Shown one piece after another: positions 17,607 through 25,868 of a stretch of DNA of 64,000 nt. The notes beneath the pieces are model-generated. The model was not told the DNA's origin. It saw only the letters and a program-made list of their open reading frames with translations, and searched no databases. Source of the stretch: Terrabacter sp. MAHUQ-38 (GTDB lineage: Bacteria > Actinomycetota > Actinomycetes > Actinomycetales > Dermatophilaceae); NCBI RefSeq assembly GCF_014518425.1, contig NZ_JACVCU010000005.1:124678-188677 (forward strand). The letters are read 5' to 3'. The translations under genes and the position numbers were made by a program. Position 1 is the first letter of the stretch. Each line of letters opens with the position of its first letter.

Positions 17607-18980
17607 TCAGCGTACGCGGTGCGCGGCGAGCCAGCCGACGACGGCCGGGACCGCCATGACGGCGAACACCGTGACGTACGCGCCGGGAAGAGCAGAGCCC
17701 GCCGCCGCGAAGACGATGGCCGACAGGGCGATCGCGGTGGCCGCCCCAGCGGAGTCGCCGATCTGGAGCGCCGAGCTGACGAAGCCCTGCTCGGTCGACT
17801 CGGCGCGGGAGAGGGCCTGCGCGGTGACCCTGGGGTAGAGCGTCCCGATGCCGAAGCCGAGCACCGGGAACGTCGCGACCAGCACCCAGGTCGGTGCGCC
17901 CAGGGCGACCGCGAGTGCGAGCCCACCGAGGGTCAGCGTCATCGCCGCGAGCGACGCGGACGCGGTCCGCCCGATCTCGAACCGCCGGTCCCATCGGCCC
18001 TGCACCCACGACCCGACGAACCACGCGACGCCCGTGACGGTGAGGGCGATGCCGGCGAGGCTCGGGCTCAGGCCGTCGCGATCGGTGAGCAGCCGAGGCA
18101 GGTAGACCTCGGCGCCGCTGAACGCCGCGAACGCCAGGGCTCGCAGGGCGATGTCGGTCGGCAGCCCTCGGGCCGCGCGCAACGTGCCGCGCGGGGTCAG
18201 CGGCAGAAGGGTCAGTCCGACGACGACGAGAGCGAGGATCGCGAGCGTGACCCCGAACGGGTCGAGCCGGTCCGCGACGGCATTGAGGCCGAGGACGGCG
18301 ACGGCGAGCACGACGGATGCGGCGATCGAGCGCCACCGCCAGGGCACGTCGACGAGGTCCTGGCGCAGTCCGGCGATGATCCGGCCGAGGAGCACGGCGG
18401 CGACCAGCAGGACGACGAGCGCGAGCCCGAAGACCCACCGCCAGCCGATCGTCTGCGCGATGAGGCCCGCCACGAACGGACCCGCGATCGAGGGGACGAC
18501 CCACGCCGCCGAGAAGCCTGCGAGGATCGCGGTGTGCAGGCGCTGCGGGTAGACGCGCGTCACGAGGACGTAGAGCGCGGTGCTCGTCATTCCGGCGCCA
18601 AGCCCTTGGACGACGCGGGCCACGACGAGCACCACCATGTCCGGCGCGAGCCCCGCCACGACGAGCCCGGCCGCGAAGAGGACCAGGCCGAGCAGCAAGG
18701 GTGGCCGGGGCCCACGCCGGTCGGCCAGGTTGCCCGACCAGACGATGCTCACGATGCCGGCCGCCAGGGTCGCCGTGAACGCCATGGCGTAGAGCGAGGC
18801 GCCGTCGAGGTCGCGGGCGATCGTCGGCATCACCGTCGTCAGCGCGAGCGCCTCGAACGCGTGCAGCGAGACGAGGGCGAGGACACCGATCGTCGTGGCC
18901 CGCAGCGTCGGCGACAGCAGTCCACCGGGCGGTTCGAGGTCGGGCTTCGTGGGCTCAGCTCTCATGGTGTTCGAGGTCAT
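17607..18980 (-). CDS. MFS transporter (probable drug/solute efflux)
   Basis: A 457-residue major facilitator protein with about 12-14 predicted membrane spans. After a 30-residue cytoplasmic N terminus come TTVMPTIARDLDGASLY in span 1 and the family's A-motif-like loop GNLADRRGPRPPLLLG between spans 2 and 3. Most similar by feel to actinobacterial DHA-type multidrug efflux proteins; the substrate is unknown. The ATG is preceded by TAGCGT 6 bases away and a TTGACC 19 bases further, an unusually long spacer typical of MerR-controlled promoters. Confidence 0.85.
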   Translation of the reverse strand: MTSNTMRAEPTKPDLEPPGGLLSPTLRATTIGVLALVSLHAFEALALTTVMPTIARDLDGASLYAMAFTATLAAGIVSIVWSGNLADRRGPRPPLLLGLVLFAAGLVVAGLAPDMVVLVVARVVQGLGAGMTSTALYVLVTRVYPQRLHTAILAGFSAAWVVPSIAGPFVAGLIAQTIGWRWVFGLALVVLLVAAVLLGRIIAGLRQDLVDVPWRWRSIAASVVLAVAVLGLNAVADRLDPFGVTLAILALVVVGLTLLPLTPRGTLRAARGLPTDIALRALAFAAFSGAEVYLPRLLTDRDGLSPSLAGIALTVTGVAWFVGSWVQGRWDRRFEIGRTASASLAAMTLTLGGLALAVALGAPTWVLVATFPVLGFGIGTLYPRVTAQALSRAESTEQGFVSSALQIGDSAGAATAIALSAIVFAAAGSALPGAYVTVFAVMAVPAVVGWLAAHRVR

Positions 18981-18986
18981 GGGCAG

Positions 18987-19017
18987 ACGCTAGAACTTCG
19001 AGTCGACCTGAGGTCAA
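18987..19017 (-). promoter_or_regulatory. MFS gene promoter with a MerR-like 19-base spacer
   Basis: Read on the minus strand: TTGACC (19017-19012), a 19-base spacer containing an imperfect dyad centred on GTCGAC, then TAGCGT (18992-18987), 6 bases before ATG 18980. Long spacers with a dyad are the signature of MerR-family activation. No merR gene is in the window. Confidence 0.4.
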
Positions 19018-19028
19018 GCCGGACGTCA

Positions 19029-19904
19029 TCAGCCGGGTCCGAGGGCGGCGTCGGGGGACTCGGGACGCGCCTGGGCGCCGAGCACGATGAGGCTGGCGAG
19101 CACGACGAGCACCATGCCGGCGACCTGCCAGCGGTCGAGCACCTGCCGGAGGACGACGAACCCGGCCAGGGCGCCGAGGACGGGCTCGAGGCTGAGCAGG
19201 ATCCCGAAGACGCGCTGCGCGAGGTGGCGCAGCGCGACGAGCTCGAGCGAGTAGGGCAGCACGGACGAGAGGATGGCGATGCCGAGCCCGAGCGCAACGT
19301 CCCCTGGCGTCCACTCGTCCACCGAGGCAAGCCCGAGCGGCGTCACCGCGACCGACGAGACGATCAGCGCCAGGGCGAGTCCGTCGAGGCCGCCGAAGGC
19401 GCGACCGGTGCGCTGGCTGAGGACTATGTATGCGGCCCACAGGACGCCGGCCAGGGCGGCGAGCCCGACCCCGACCAGGTCGAGACGATCCCACGACGTG
19501 TGCAGGACGCCGGACACGAGGACGACGCCGAGTGCTGCTGCGGCGACGGCGAGGACGTCGCGCGTTCGTCGGCTGAGCGCGGCCGCGAGGCCGAGCGGTC
19601 CGAGGAACTCGACGGTGACGGCGACCCCGAGGGGCAGGTGCGCGAGCGAGGCGTAGAACGAGGTGTTCATCGCTCCGAGGACGAGGCCGAAGAGGACGAC
19701 CGTGCCCCAGTCCCGGCGGCTGCGCCGGCGCCACGACGGGCGGGCAACGGCGTAGAGGATGACCATGGCGAAGACGAGCCGCAGCAGGACGGAGCCCGGC
19801 GCACCGATCCGGGGGACGAGCGTGGCCGCGAAGGCACCGCCGAACTGGACCGAGACGACGCCGCCGAGGACCAGCAGAGGAGCCGTTCGACGGTCCACGC
19901 TCAC
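19029..19904 (-). CDS. EamA/RhtA family transporter
   Basis: A 291-residue membrane protein with two EamA repeats of about five spans each (first repeat near residues 10-135, second 145-280). It starts RTAPLLVLGGVVSVQFGGAF and shows the duplicated ARPSWRRRSRRDW-type loops. Family members (RhtA, YdcZ-like) export amino acids or metabolites. The GTG start overlaps the stop of the upstream peptidase gene (GTGA), so both are co-translated. The substrate cannot be inferred. Confidence 0.85.
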   Translation of the reverse strand: MSVDRRTAPLLVLGGVVSVQFGGAFAATLVPRIGAPGSVLLRLVFAMVILYAVARPSWRRRSRRDWGTVVLFGLVLGAMNTSFYASLAHLPLGVAVTVEFLGPLGLAAALSRRTRDVLAVAAAALGVVLVSGVLHTSWDRLDLVGVGLAALAGVLWAAYIVLSQRTGRAFGGLDGLALALIVSSVAVTPLGLASVDEWTPGDVALGLGIAILSSVLPYSLELVALRHLAQRVFGILLSLEPVLGALAGFVVLRQVLDRWQVAGMVLVVLASLIVLGAQARPESPDAALGPG

Positions 19905-20680
19905 GGCATCGGCAGGCGGCCGGCGGCGACGAGGGTCGTGAGGCGCTCCGCGGAAAGGTCCTCCTCGACCAGCACGCTGCCGGTCTCGGACGCGTGGACC
20001 ATGCGGCCGGGACGGACGACGATGCCGACGTGGTGGATGGGTCGGCCGGGGCGGGCGAAGAAGTACAGGTCGCCCGCGTGCACGTCGTCGAGGTCGACCG
20101 GCGCAGCGAAGTCGGCCTGCGCGTAGGCGTCACGCGCCACCACCACGCCCAGCCGGCGCCAGGCGTACAGCACGAGGCCCGAGCAGTCGAACCCGAGCGG
20201 CGAGAGTCCGGACCAGAGGTACGGCAGGCCGATGTGGCGCCGTGCCTCCGTGATGGCGGGGTGCTCGTCTCCGTCCGCAGATGCCGGCTCCCGTCCGGGC
20301 CACCCCACGTCGGCCGCGACCGGGAGCGTCTCGAGGTGCGCAGTGACCACCCATCCGGGGTAGCCGCGGTCGTCCTTGGGCGAGATCTGCCACGGCGCGA
20401 CGACGTGAGACCACCGCCCGGACGAGTCCGTCTCGGTGACGGTCACCGGCTCGCCGAGGAGCAGCTGCGACTCGACCCTGCCGTGCAACCCCAGCCGTCC
20501 GTCGCCGGACTCGTCGTCCGCGCTGTTCGCGTCGAGAGCGGCCAGCCACCGGAGGACGTCCGGCTCGTCGGCGACGACGGGAGCATCGACGGGACGGGGG
20601 CTCCCGGGGGTGGACCAGATGGTGGTCACGGGGACGCGGACACGATGGGTGGCGGTGACGGTCGAGCTCACGCTCGCCAT
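19901..20680 (-). CDS. C40 (NlpC/P60) peptidase with SH3-like domain
   Basis: A 259-residue cell-wall hydrolase-like protein. The N-terminal half is an SH3b-like targeting region (VTETDSSGRWSHVVAPWQ, then GYPGWVVTAHL). The C-terminal half is NlpC/P60 with catalytic Cys166 (FDCSGLV), His216/His217 (IHHVGIV) and His229 (MVHAS). It should cut D-Glu-DAP/Lys peptide bonds of peptidoglycan fragments. No signal peptide is visible, so it may act in the cytosol, for example on recycled muropeptides like YkfC. GTG 20671 is an alternative start with GAGG 9 bases upstream. Confidence 0.85.
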   Translation of the reverse strand: MASVSSTVTATHRVRVPVTTIWSTPGSPRPVDAPVVADEPDVLRWLAALDANSADDESGDGRLGLHGRVESQLLLGEPVTVTETDSSGRWSHVVAPWQISPKDDRGYPGWVVTAHLETLPVAADVGWPGREPASADGDEHPAITEARRHIGLPYLWSGLSPLGFDCSGLVLYAWRRLGVVVARDAYAQADFAAPVDLDDVHAGDLYFFARPGRPIHHVGIVVRPGRMVHASETGSVLVEEDLSAERLTTLVAAGRLPMP

Positions 20681-20829
20681 CCTCGCACCACGCCCGCGTC
20701 ACCGTTCACGCCGGCGGGCGCCGTTGCCGCTCAGAGGCGCCGGCTGGGCTTCCTGACACTCCGCTGGCACTCACCTGCCGAGTCGATGTGGACCGGGCCG
20801 AGGTGCTGGCCCGTGCGCGTCGGTGGCCG

Positions 20830-20835
20830 TACCTT
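20830..20835 (+). promoter_or_regulatory. -10 element of the small unknown gene, leaderless type
   Basis: TACCTT ends 7 bases before ATG 20843. The AGAGG directly before the ATG is too close for a normal ribosome site. Confidence 0.45.
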
Positions 20836-20842
20836 CAGAGGT

Positions 20843-21154
20843 ATGGAAGAGCGAATCACCCTAGAAGGATTCGACCCGCCGAAGAACCGTCGGCACGGCC
20901 CGGACGGCGACCTCGTCGACGTACAGGGTTGGCTCCACGCCCCGGTCGACTGGACGGGAGGACCGCGGCTCGAGCGGGCCTGGCGCGACCGTCACGGCCA
21001 GTCACGGCTCGGCGTCGGTCTCTCGGTGGCGAACAACCCGAGGCGCCACATCCTCGTGACGAACGTCTCGGCCGACCTCGACTTCGTGAGGTCCGAGCTC
21101 GAGTCGCTCATCGCCGAGTTCGAGCCCCAGGAGTCGCTCGAAGGCGCCCAGTAG
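20843..21154 (+). CDS. Small uncharacterised protein
   Basis: A 103-residue soluble protein that I do not recognise. It starts MEERITLEGFDPPKNRRHGP, is Arg/Asp-rich, has no Cys, no signal peptide and no membrane span. The central part (VQGWLHAPVDWTGGPRLERA) and the end (RRHILVTNVSADLDFVRSEL) look like a compact alpha-beta fold with a terminal helix. A longer upstream open frame overlaps the divergent peptidase gene and is unlikely to be coding; the -10 just before ATG 20843 supports the short form. It precedes the fused response regulator gene but has its own promoter. Confidence 0.6.
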   Translation: MEERITLEGFDPPKNRRHGPDGDLVDVQGWLHAPVDWTGGPRLERAWRDRHGQSRLGVGLSVANNPRRHILVTNVSADLDFVRSELESLIAEFEPQESLEGAQ

Positions 21155-21277
21155 GTCGGCTCGGCCGGTGGGCCTTTGTGACCACGCCGCGTCCGGCTTG
21201 TCCGATTGGTGTGGTGTGCGGGCCGGCGACATCGCGGCGAACCTCGCGAGTGCGGCCCCGCGGAGCCCGCTCGCTCG

Positions 21278-21284
21278 TAGTCTG
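21278..21284 (+). promoter_or_regulatory. -10 element of the response-regulator/reductase fusion gene
   Basis: TAGTCT lies about 6 bases before the GTG at 21290, again the leaderless TANNNT-N6-GTG layout. Coordinates are good to one base. Confidence 0.45.
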
Positions 21285-21289
21285 AGGGC

Positions 21290-22948
21290 GTGACGAGACC
21301 GGCCATCATCACGGTCGACGACGACGCGCCGGTCTCCGCCGCGATCGCCAGGGACCTCAGGGCGCGCTACGGCGCGGACTACCGCATCGTGCGCGCCGGC
21401 TCGGGGGCCGAGGCGCTCGACGTCGTCGGCCGGCTCGTCCTGCGCGGCCAGTCGGTCGCGCTCGTCGCCTCCGACCAGCGGATGCCGGGCATGACCGGCA
21501 TCGAGCTGCTCGCCCGGGTGCGCGTCGACGCCCCGGACGCGAAGCTGTTGTTGCTCACGGCGTACGCCGACACCGACGTCGCCATCTCGGCGATCAACGA
21601 CATCGGCCTCGACCACTACCTGCTCAAGCCGTGGGACCCGCCAGAGGACCGGCTGTACCCCGTCGTCGACGACCTGCTCTCGGACTGGCGCAACGCTCAT
21701 CCGGAGGAGACCAACGACGTCCGCGTCGTCGGCGACCGGTGGTCGGAAGGCAGCCAGCTCGTCAAGGCGTTCCTCGCGAACAACCACGTGCCGTACGTGT
21801 GGCTCGATGTCGAGCGCGACGAGGAAGGTGCCCGCCTGCGGGACCTCGCCCAGGCGAAGCCGGACGACCTTCCGCTGGTCCTCGTGCCGGACGGCGAGAC
21901 GCTCCGGGCACCCACGACGGTCGCGGTCGCGACGGCCCTCGGCCTGCGGACCCGGGCCGAGCGCGACCTCTACGACCTCTGCATCGTCGGTGGTGGTCCG
22001 GCCGGTCTCGCCGCCGCGGTCTACGCCGCGTCCGAGGGACTGAGCACCGTCATCGTCGAGCACGACGCTCCCGGGGGTCAGGCCGGCCAGAGCGCGGCCA
22101 TCGAGAACTACCTCGGGTTCCCGCGCGGGCTCTCGGGGTCCGACCTGGCGCAGCGGGCCATCGCGCAGGCGCGACGGTTCGGCGCCGAGATGGTGCTGGC
22201 CCGTGACGTGGTGGCGCTGGAGTCCCGCGGCCCGGTTCGCGCGGTGCGGCTCGAGGGCTCCGACGACATCGAGGCCCGCAGCATCGTGCTGGCCACCGGC
22301 GTCGCGTACCGGCGGTTGGAGGCAGCCGGGGTCGACTCCCTCACCGGGCGTGGGGTGCACTACGGCTCGAACGCCGCCCAGGCCGCCGCCTGCAAGGGCG
22401 ACGAGGTCTACGTCGTCGGCGCCGCGAACTCCGCGGGGCAGGCTGTGCTCAACCTCGCGAGGTTCGCCCGGCGCGTCACGCTGCTGGTCCGCGGCGACTC
22501 TCTCGAGGCGAGCATGTCGCAGTACCTCGTGGAGCGGATCCGCGCCGACGACCGGATCCGGGTGCTGTGCCGCACCGAGGTCGTCGGCGCCGACGGCGAC
22601 GGACATCTCGAGCGGCTCACTCTCGCCGACAGGCACACCGGCGCGACGACCCTGGTCGAGGCGGCGTGGCTGTTCGTCTACATCGGGGCCTCGCCCCGCA
22701 CGGACTGGCTCGGGTCCGACGTCTCTCGTGACGACCACGGCTTCGTCGTCACGGGGCACGACCTCGTCACTGGCCCGCACGCCGGCGGCTGGTCCCTGTC
22801 CCGCCCCCCGTTCGCGCTCGAGACCAGCCTGCCCGGTGTGTTCGCGGCCGGTGACGTGCGCTCCGACTCGATGAAGCGCGTCGCCTCGGCGGTCGGCGAG
22901 GGGTCGATGTCGGTGTACTTCGTCCACCGGTACCTCGCCACGATCTGA
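21290..22948 (+). CDS. Response regulator fused to glutaredoxin-like and thioredoxin-reductase-like domains
   Basis: 552 residues in three parts. (1) Receiver domain, 1-128: acidic pocket Asp10-12, phospho-acceptor Asp62 (SDQRMPGM), Thr90 and Lys113 (LLKPW). (2) Residues ~143-222: thioredoxin/glutaredoxin-like fold, but the CxxC position reads DRWSEGSQ. (3) Residues ~226-552: FAD/NAD(P)H oxidoreductase of the thioredoxin reductase type, with GGGPAG (234-239), the NADPH-site GAANSAG (377-383) and FAGD-like PGVFAAGDVR. The redox CxxC of TrxR is missing (GVHYGSNAAQ, 355-364). So both disulfide centres are gone while phosphorylation, FAD and NADPH sites look intact. The kinase gene starts 18 bases later. 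The architecture exists in other bacteria, but I know of no characterised function. Confidence 0.85.
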   Translation: MTRPAIITVDDDAPVSAAIARDLRARYGADYRIVRAGSGAEALDVVGRLVLRGQSVALVASDQRMPGMTGIELLARVRVDAPDAKLLLLTAYADTDVAISAINDIGLDHYLLKPWDPPEDRLYPVVDDLLSDWRNAHPEETNDVRVVGDRWSEGSQLVKAFLANNHVPYVWLDVERDEEGARLRDLAQAKPDDLPLVLVPDGETLRAPTTVAVATALGLRTRAERDLYDLCIVGGGPAGLAAAVYAASEGLSTVIVEHDAPGGQAGQSAAIENYLGFPRGLSGSDLAQRAIAQARRFGAEMVLARDVVALESRGPVRAVRLEGSDDIEARSIVLATGVAYRRLEAAGVDSLTGRGVHYGSNAAQAAACKGDEVYVVGAANSAGQAVLNLARFARRVTLLVRGDSLEASMSQYLVERIRADDRIRVLCRTEVVGADGDGHLERLTLADRHTGATTLVEAAWLFVYIGASPRTDWLGSDVSRDDHGFVVTGHDLVTGPHAGGWSLSRPPFALETSLPGVFAAGDVRSDSMKRVASAVGEGSMSVYFVHRYLATI

Positions 22949-22966
22949 CGTCAGAGAGGACAGTGC

Positions 22967-24370
22967 ATGCTCGACCTCGCCGACCTACGGAAGGTCCCGC
23001 TGTTCGACGGTCTCCGCGACGACCAGCTCGCGGTGCTGCTCGCCGACGGGGCGGAGCAGCCGGTGATCCCGGGCGAGGTCGTGTTTCGCGAAGGCGACCA
23101 CGCGGACGACTGGTGGGTGCTCGTCGACGGGGCGCTCGACCTCTCGCGGCACATCGGGCGCGAGGACGTCGTCGTCGGCCGGATGGACGTCCCGGGCCGC
23201 TGGGCGGGCGGCTTCCGCGCCTGGGACGAGCAGGGCGTCTACCTCGCCACCGCACGCGGCGTGACGGCCGGGCGCCTACTGCGCGTATCGTCCGAGCGGC
23301 TCCACGAGCTCGCCAACGAGTGGTTCCCCTTCGCGGCGCACCTGGTCGCCGGCCTCTACGGGACGGCGCGGTCGATCGAGGCCACGGCGCGCCAGCGCAA
23401 CGGGCTCGTCACCCTCGGCACGCTCGCCGCTGGTCTCGCCCACGAGATCAACAACCCGGCAGCCGCAGCCACTCGGTCGGCGGCGGAGCTCGAACGGGCC
23501 TGCGACGGCCTGCTCGACTCACTTCGGCACATGGCCGTCAGCGAGGTGACCGCGGCGCAGTTCAACGAGCTCGACGCGCTGCGCCGCGAGCTGAAGCCGC
23601 CGACGGCGCTTGCGGATCCGCTCGAGACCGCAGATCGCGAGGAAGTGCTGGGCGACTGGCTCGAACGCTCCGGCGTCGACAAGCCGTGGGATCTCGCGCC
23701 GGCGCTCGTGTCGGCCGGGGCCGACGTGGCGTGGCTCGAGCGCGCGGCCGCCGCGACCGCGCCTGACGCGCTCGATGCCTCGCTCGGGTGGGTCGCGCGC
23801 ACCATCGACGTGTCGGCGCTGCTCGCCGAGGTCCGCGAGTCGACGCGTCGTGTGTCGGAGCTCGTCGCCGGCATCAAGACGTACTCGCAGATGGACCGCG
23901 CGTCACACCAGCGGCTCGACGTCCGTGAAGGTCTCGAGAGCACGTTGCTGGTCATGGGCCCGCGGCTGCGCGAGGGCGTCACGGTCGTGCGCGACTGGGG
24001 GACTGACGTACCCCTCGTCGACGGGCTGCCCGGTGAGCTCAACCAGGTGTGGACCAACCTCGTCGACAACGCCGTCGACGCGATGGAGGGCTCGGGCACC
24101 CTCACGGTGCGGACGCGGCGCGACGGCGACGCGGTCCTCGTGGAGGTCCGCGACACCGGCGTGGGCCTGAGCCCCGAGGCGCAGCAGCGTGCCTTCGAGG
24201 CGTTCTACACGACGAAGGACGTCGGTCGCGGGACCGGCCTCGGACTCGACATCGCACAACGCATCGTCGTCGACCGCCACGGGGGCACGATCGAGGTCGA
24301 GTCGCGGCCGGGGGACACGCGCTTCCGCGTGCGGCTGCCGATCACCTCGCCGACGCCGACCGGCCCCTGA
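22967..24370 (+). CDS. Sensor histidine kinase with N-terminal cyclic-nucleotide-binding-like domain
   Basis: 467 residues, no membrane span, so a cytosolic kinase. Residues 1-120 resemble a CRP/cNMP-binding barrel (PGEVVFREGDHADDWWVLVD), though the phosphate-binding cassette is not clearly conserved. The kinase core has the H-box GLAHEINNPAAAA with His159, N-box NQVWTNLVDNAVDAM, G1 DTGVGL and G2 GRGTGLGLDIAQ. It should phosphorylate itself and then the receiver of the upstream fusion protein. GAGAGGA lies about 9 bases before the ATG. A pair of 32-base direct repeats follows the stop. Confidence 0.88.
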   Translation: MLDLADLRKVPLFDGLRDDQLAVLLADGAEQPVIPGEVVFREGDHADDWWVLVDGALDLSRHIGREDVVVGRMDVPGRWAGGFRAWDEQGVYLATARGVTAGRLLRVSSERLHELANEWFPFAAHLVAGLYGTARSIEATARQRNGLVTLGTLAAGLAHEINNPAAAATRSAAELERACDGLLDSLRHMAVSEVTAAQFNELDALRRELKPPTALADPLETADREEVLGDWLERSGVDKPWDLAPALVSAGADVAWLERAAAATAPDALDASLGWVARTIDVSALLAEVRESTRRVSELVAGIKTYSQMDRASHQRLDVREGLESTLLVMGPRLREGVTVVRDWGTDVPLVDGLPGELNQVWTNLVDNAVDAMEGSGTLTVRTRRDGDAVLVEVRDTGVGLSPEAQQRAFEAFYTTKDVGRGTGLGLDIAQRIVVDRHGGTIEVESRPGDTRFRVRLPITSPTPTGP

Positions 24371-24372
24371 CC

Positions 24373-24456
24373 GCGCGCGAAGTCCGCCGGGGCGCAGCTG
24401 GCGTCTGGGTGGCGGCCGTTCGGGGCGCGCGAAGTCCGCAGGGGCGCAGTTGGCGT
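24373..24456. repeat. Two 32-bp direct repeats
   Basis: 24373-24404 and 24425-24456 match at 30 of 32 positions, with a 52-bp period. They lie between the converging kinase and MBL genes. The unit GCGCGCGAAGTCCGC is the conserved start. The second copy runs into a GTATGCCG octamer. It looks like a short intergenic repetitive element. Confidence 0.7.
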
Positions 24457-24479
24457 ATGCCGCATGGCCGGCGAGCGGT

Positions 24480-25163
24480 TCACCAACCGCGAGCGCGCCA
24501 CTCGTCGAGGTGCGGGCGTTCCGCCCCGAGGGTCGAGTCGTCGCCGTGGCCGGGGTAGAACCAGGTGGCGTCGTCGTAGACGTCGAAGACGCGCGTCGTG
24601 ACGTCCTCGATGAGTGAGTCGAAGCTCTGGCCGGGGTTCTTCGTGTTGCCGATGCCGCCGGGGAAGAGGCTGTCGCCCGTGAACAGGTGGGTGTGGCCCC
24701 CGGGGTCGGCATAGGCCAGCGCGATCGAGCCCGGCGTGTGGCCGCGCAGGTGGACGACGTCGAGTGTCACGTCGCCGACATCGACGGTGTCACCCTGGCC
24801 GACGCGCACGTCGACATCGACCGGCAGGGCGTCCGCGTCGTCCGTGCCGGCGACCGTGCGGGCGCCAGTCGCGGCCACGACCTCCGCCAGCGCCCCCACG
24901 TGGTCGTGGTGCTGGTGCGTGGTCACCACCGTCTCGAGCCCCTCGCCGCCCGAGGTGACGAGGTCGAGGAGGCGCCCGGCCTCGGCGGCCGCGTCGATGA
25001 GGAGCTGGCGTCCCGTCGCGCGGCATGTCAGCAGGTAGGCGTTGTTGTCGAACGAGCCCACCGACAGCTTGCGGATGATCAGTCCGGGCAGCTCGCGCAC
25101 CTGTGCCGGCCCGCCCGGGGTGGCGTGGCCCATGTAACCGTCGGACGTCTGCGAGCCGGTCAC
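24480..25163 (-). CDS. MBL-fold metallo-hydrolase (glyoxalase II-like)
   Basis: 227 residues with the metallo-beta-lactamase fold. The metal ligands are visible: HxHxDH at 83-88 (HQHHDH), the second-shell His in HLRGHTPGS, Asp in FTGDSLF and a late His in YPGHGDD. Members of this group hydrolyse thioesters, such as glyoxalase II, or oxidise persulfides. The gene is last in a three-gene minus-strand operon, 3 bases after a mycothiol-dependent-enzyme gene, which suggests a mycothiol thioester as substrate. That is inference from context. Confidence 0.87.
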   Translation of the reverse strand: MTGSQTSDGYMGHATPGGPAQVRELPGLIIRKLSVGSFDNNAYLLTCRATGRQLLIDAAAEAGRLLDLVTSGGEGLETVVTTHQHHDHVGALAEVVAATGARTVAGTDDADALPVDVDVRVGQGDTVDVGDVTLDVVHLRGHTPGSIALAYADPGGHTHLFTGDSLFPGGIGNTKNPGQSFDSLIEDVTTRVFDVYDDATWFYPGHGDDSTLGAERPHLDEWRARGW

Positions 25164-25166
25164 GGG

Positions 25167-25868
25167 TCAGCCTCCGAACGGCAGGGTCGGGACCGGGCCG
25201 TCGAACTCGACGCCGTCGGTGCTCCCTCGGGCGAGCCACATCAGCACGTCGGCGCGCGCGCCCGAGACCCGGGTCGTTCCGTCGCCCACCGTGTAGTCGT
25301 CGCCCTCGGTGGTCCTGACGCGCATCGACGGCGGGTTGTCGTCGTGGGTCAGGCGGTTGACGGCGTCGCGCAGGAACAGGGCGACGACCTCGGCCGGGGC
25401 GCCCGCGAACGTGTATCCGGCATCGAGGTCGACGTGGTGGTAGACGACCTCGCGCAGCCGCATGAACGGGACCATCCGGACCTCGATCGGGAACCCGCCC
25501 GGCGTCCGCTCGACCCGCACCTCGGCGTGCTCCGGTCCCAGGGCCTGGAGCCGCTCGGCCAGACGCGCGGCGCTGTCGCGGATGTCCGTCGCCTGGTCGT
25601 CCGCCGACCGGCGGGCACCGCGGGCGATGTCGGCATCGCGGGCCTCGGCGTCGTCGTACATGGTGTCGGGGGTGCCGGTCAGGGCCACGTCGCACACCCG
25701 GGCGAGCGCGTCGGCATTGCGGGCCACGTGCGACAGGACGTGGCCGCGCGACCAGCCCTCGCACAGCGACGGTGCGAGGACGGCGTCGTTGCGGAAGCTG
25801 GCCGCGGTGGCGAGCAGCCGTTCCGTCTCGGCGGTGACGAGCTCGGCCGTCACGTCAGCGTGCTTCAT
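25167..25868 (-). CDS. Maleylpyruvate isomerase family mycothiol-dependent protein
   Basis: 233 residues of the DinB/MDMPI superfamily: an N-terminal four-helix-bundle metal-binding domain ([20 protein letters not shown], then [16 protein letters not shown]) and a C-terminal MDMPI domain. Characterised relatives use mycothiol, the actinobacterial thiol, to isomerise maleylpyruvate or to conjugate electrophiles. Its ATG lies inside the end of the GH15 gene (14-base overlap), and the MBL gene follows after 3 bases, so the three are co-transcribed. The actual substrate is unknown. Confidence 0.82.
   Translation of the reverse strand: MKHADVTAELVTAETERLLATAASFRNDAVLAPSLCEGWSRGHVLSHVARNADALARVCDVALTGTPDTMYDDAEARDADIARGARRSADDQATDIRDSAARLAERLQALGPEHAEVRVERTPGGFPIEVRMVPFMRLREVVYHHVDLDAGYTFAGAPAEVVALFLRDAVNRLTHDDNPPSMRVRTTEGDDYTVGDGTTRVSGARADVLMWLARGSTDGVEFDGPVPTLPFGG

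Noticed and set aside
17619-20126. An 835-codon open frame on the plus strand opposite the MFS, EamA and peptidase genes
   Set aside because: It is antisense to three recognisable genes, has Arg/Gly/Asp-rich composition with no domain, and such long frames are normal at 70% G+C.
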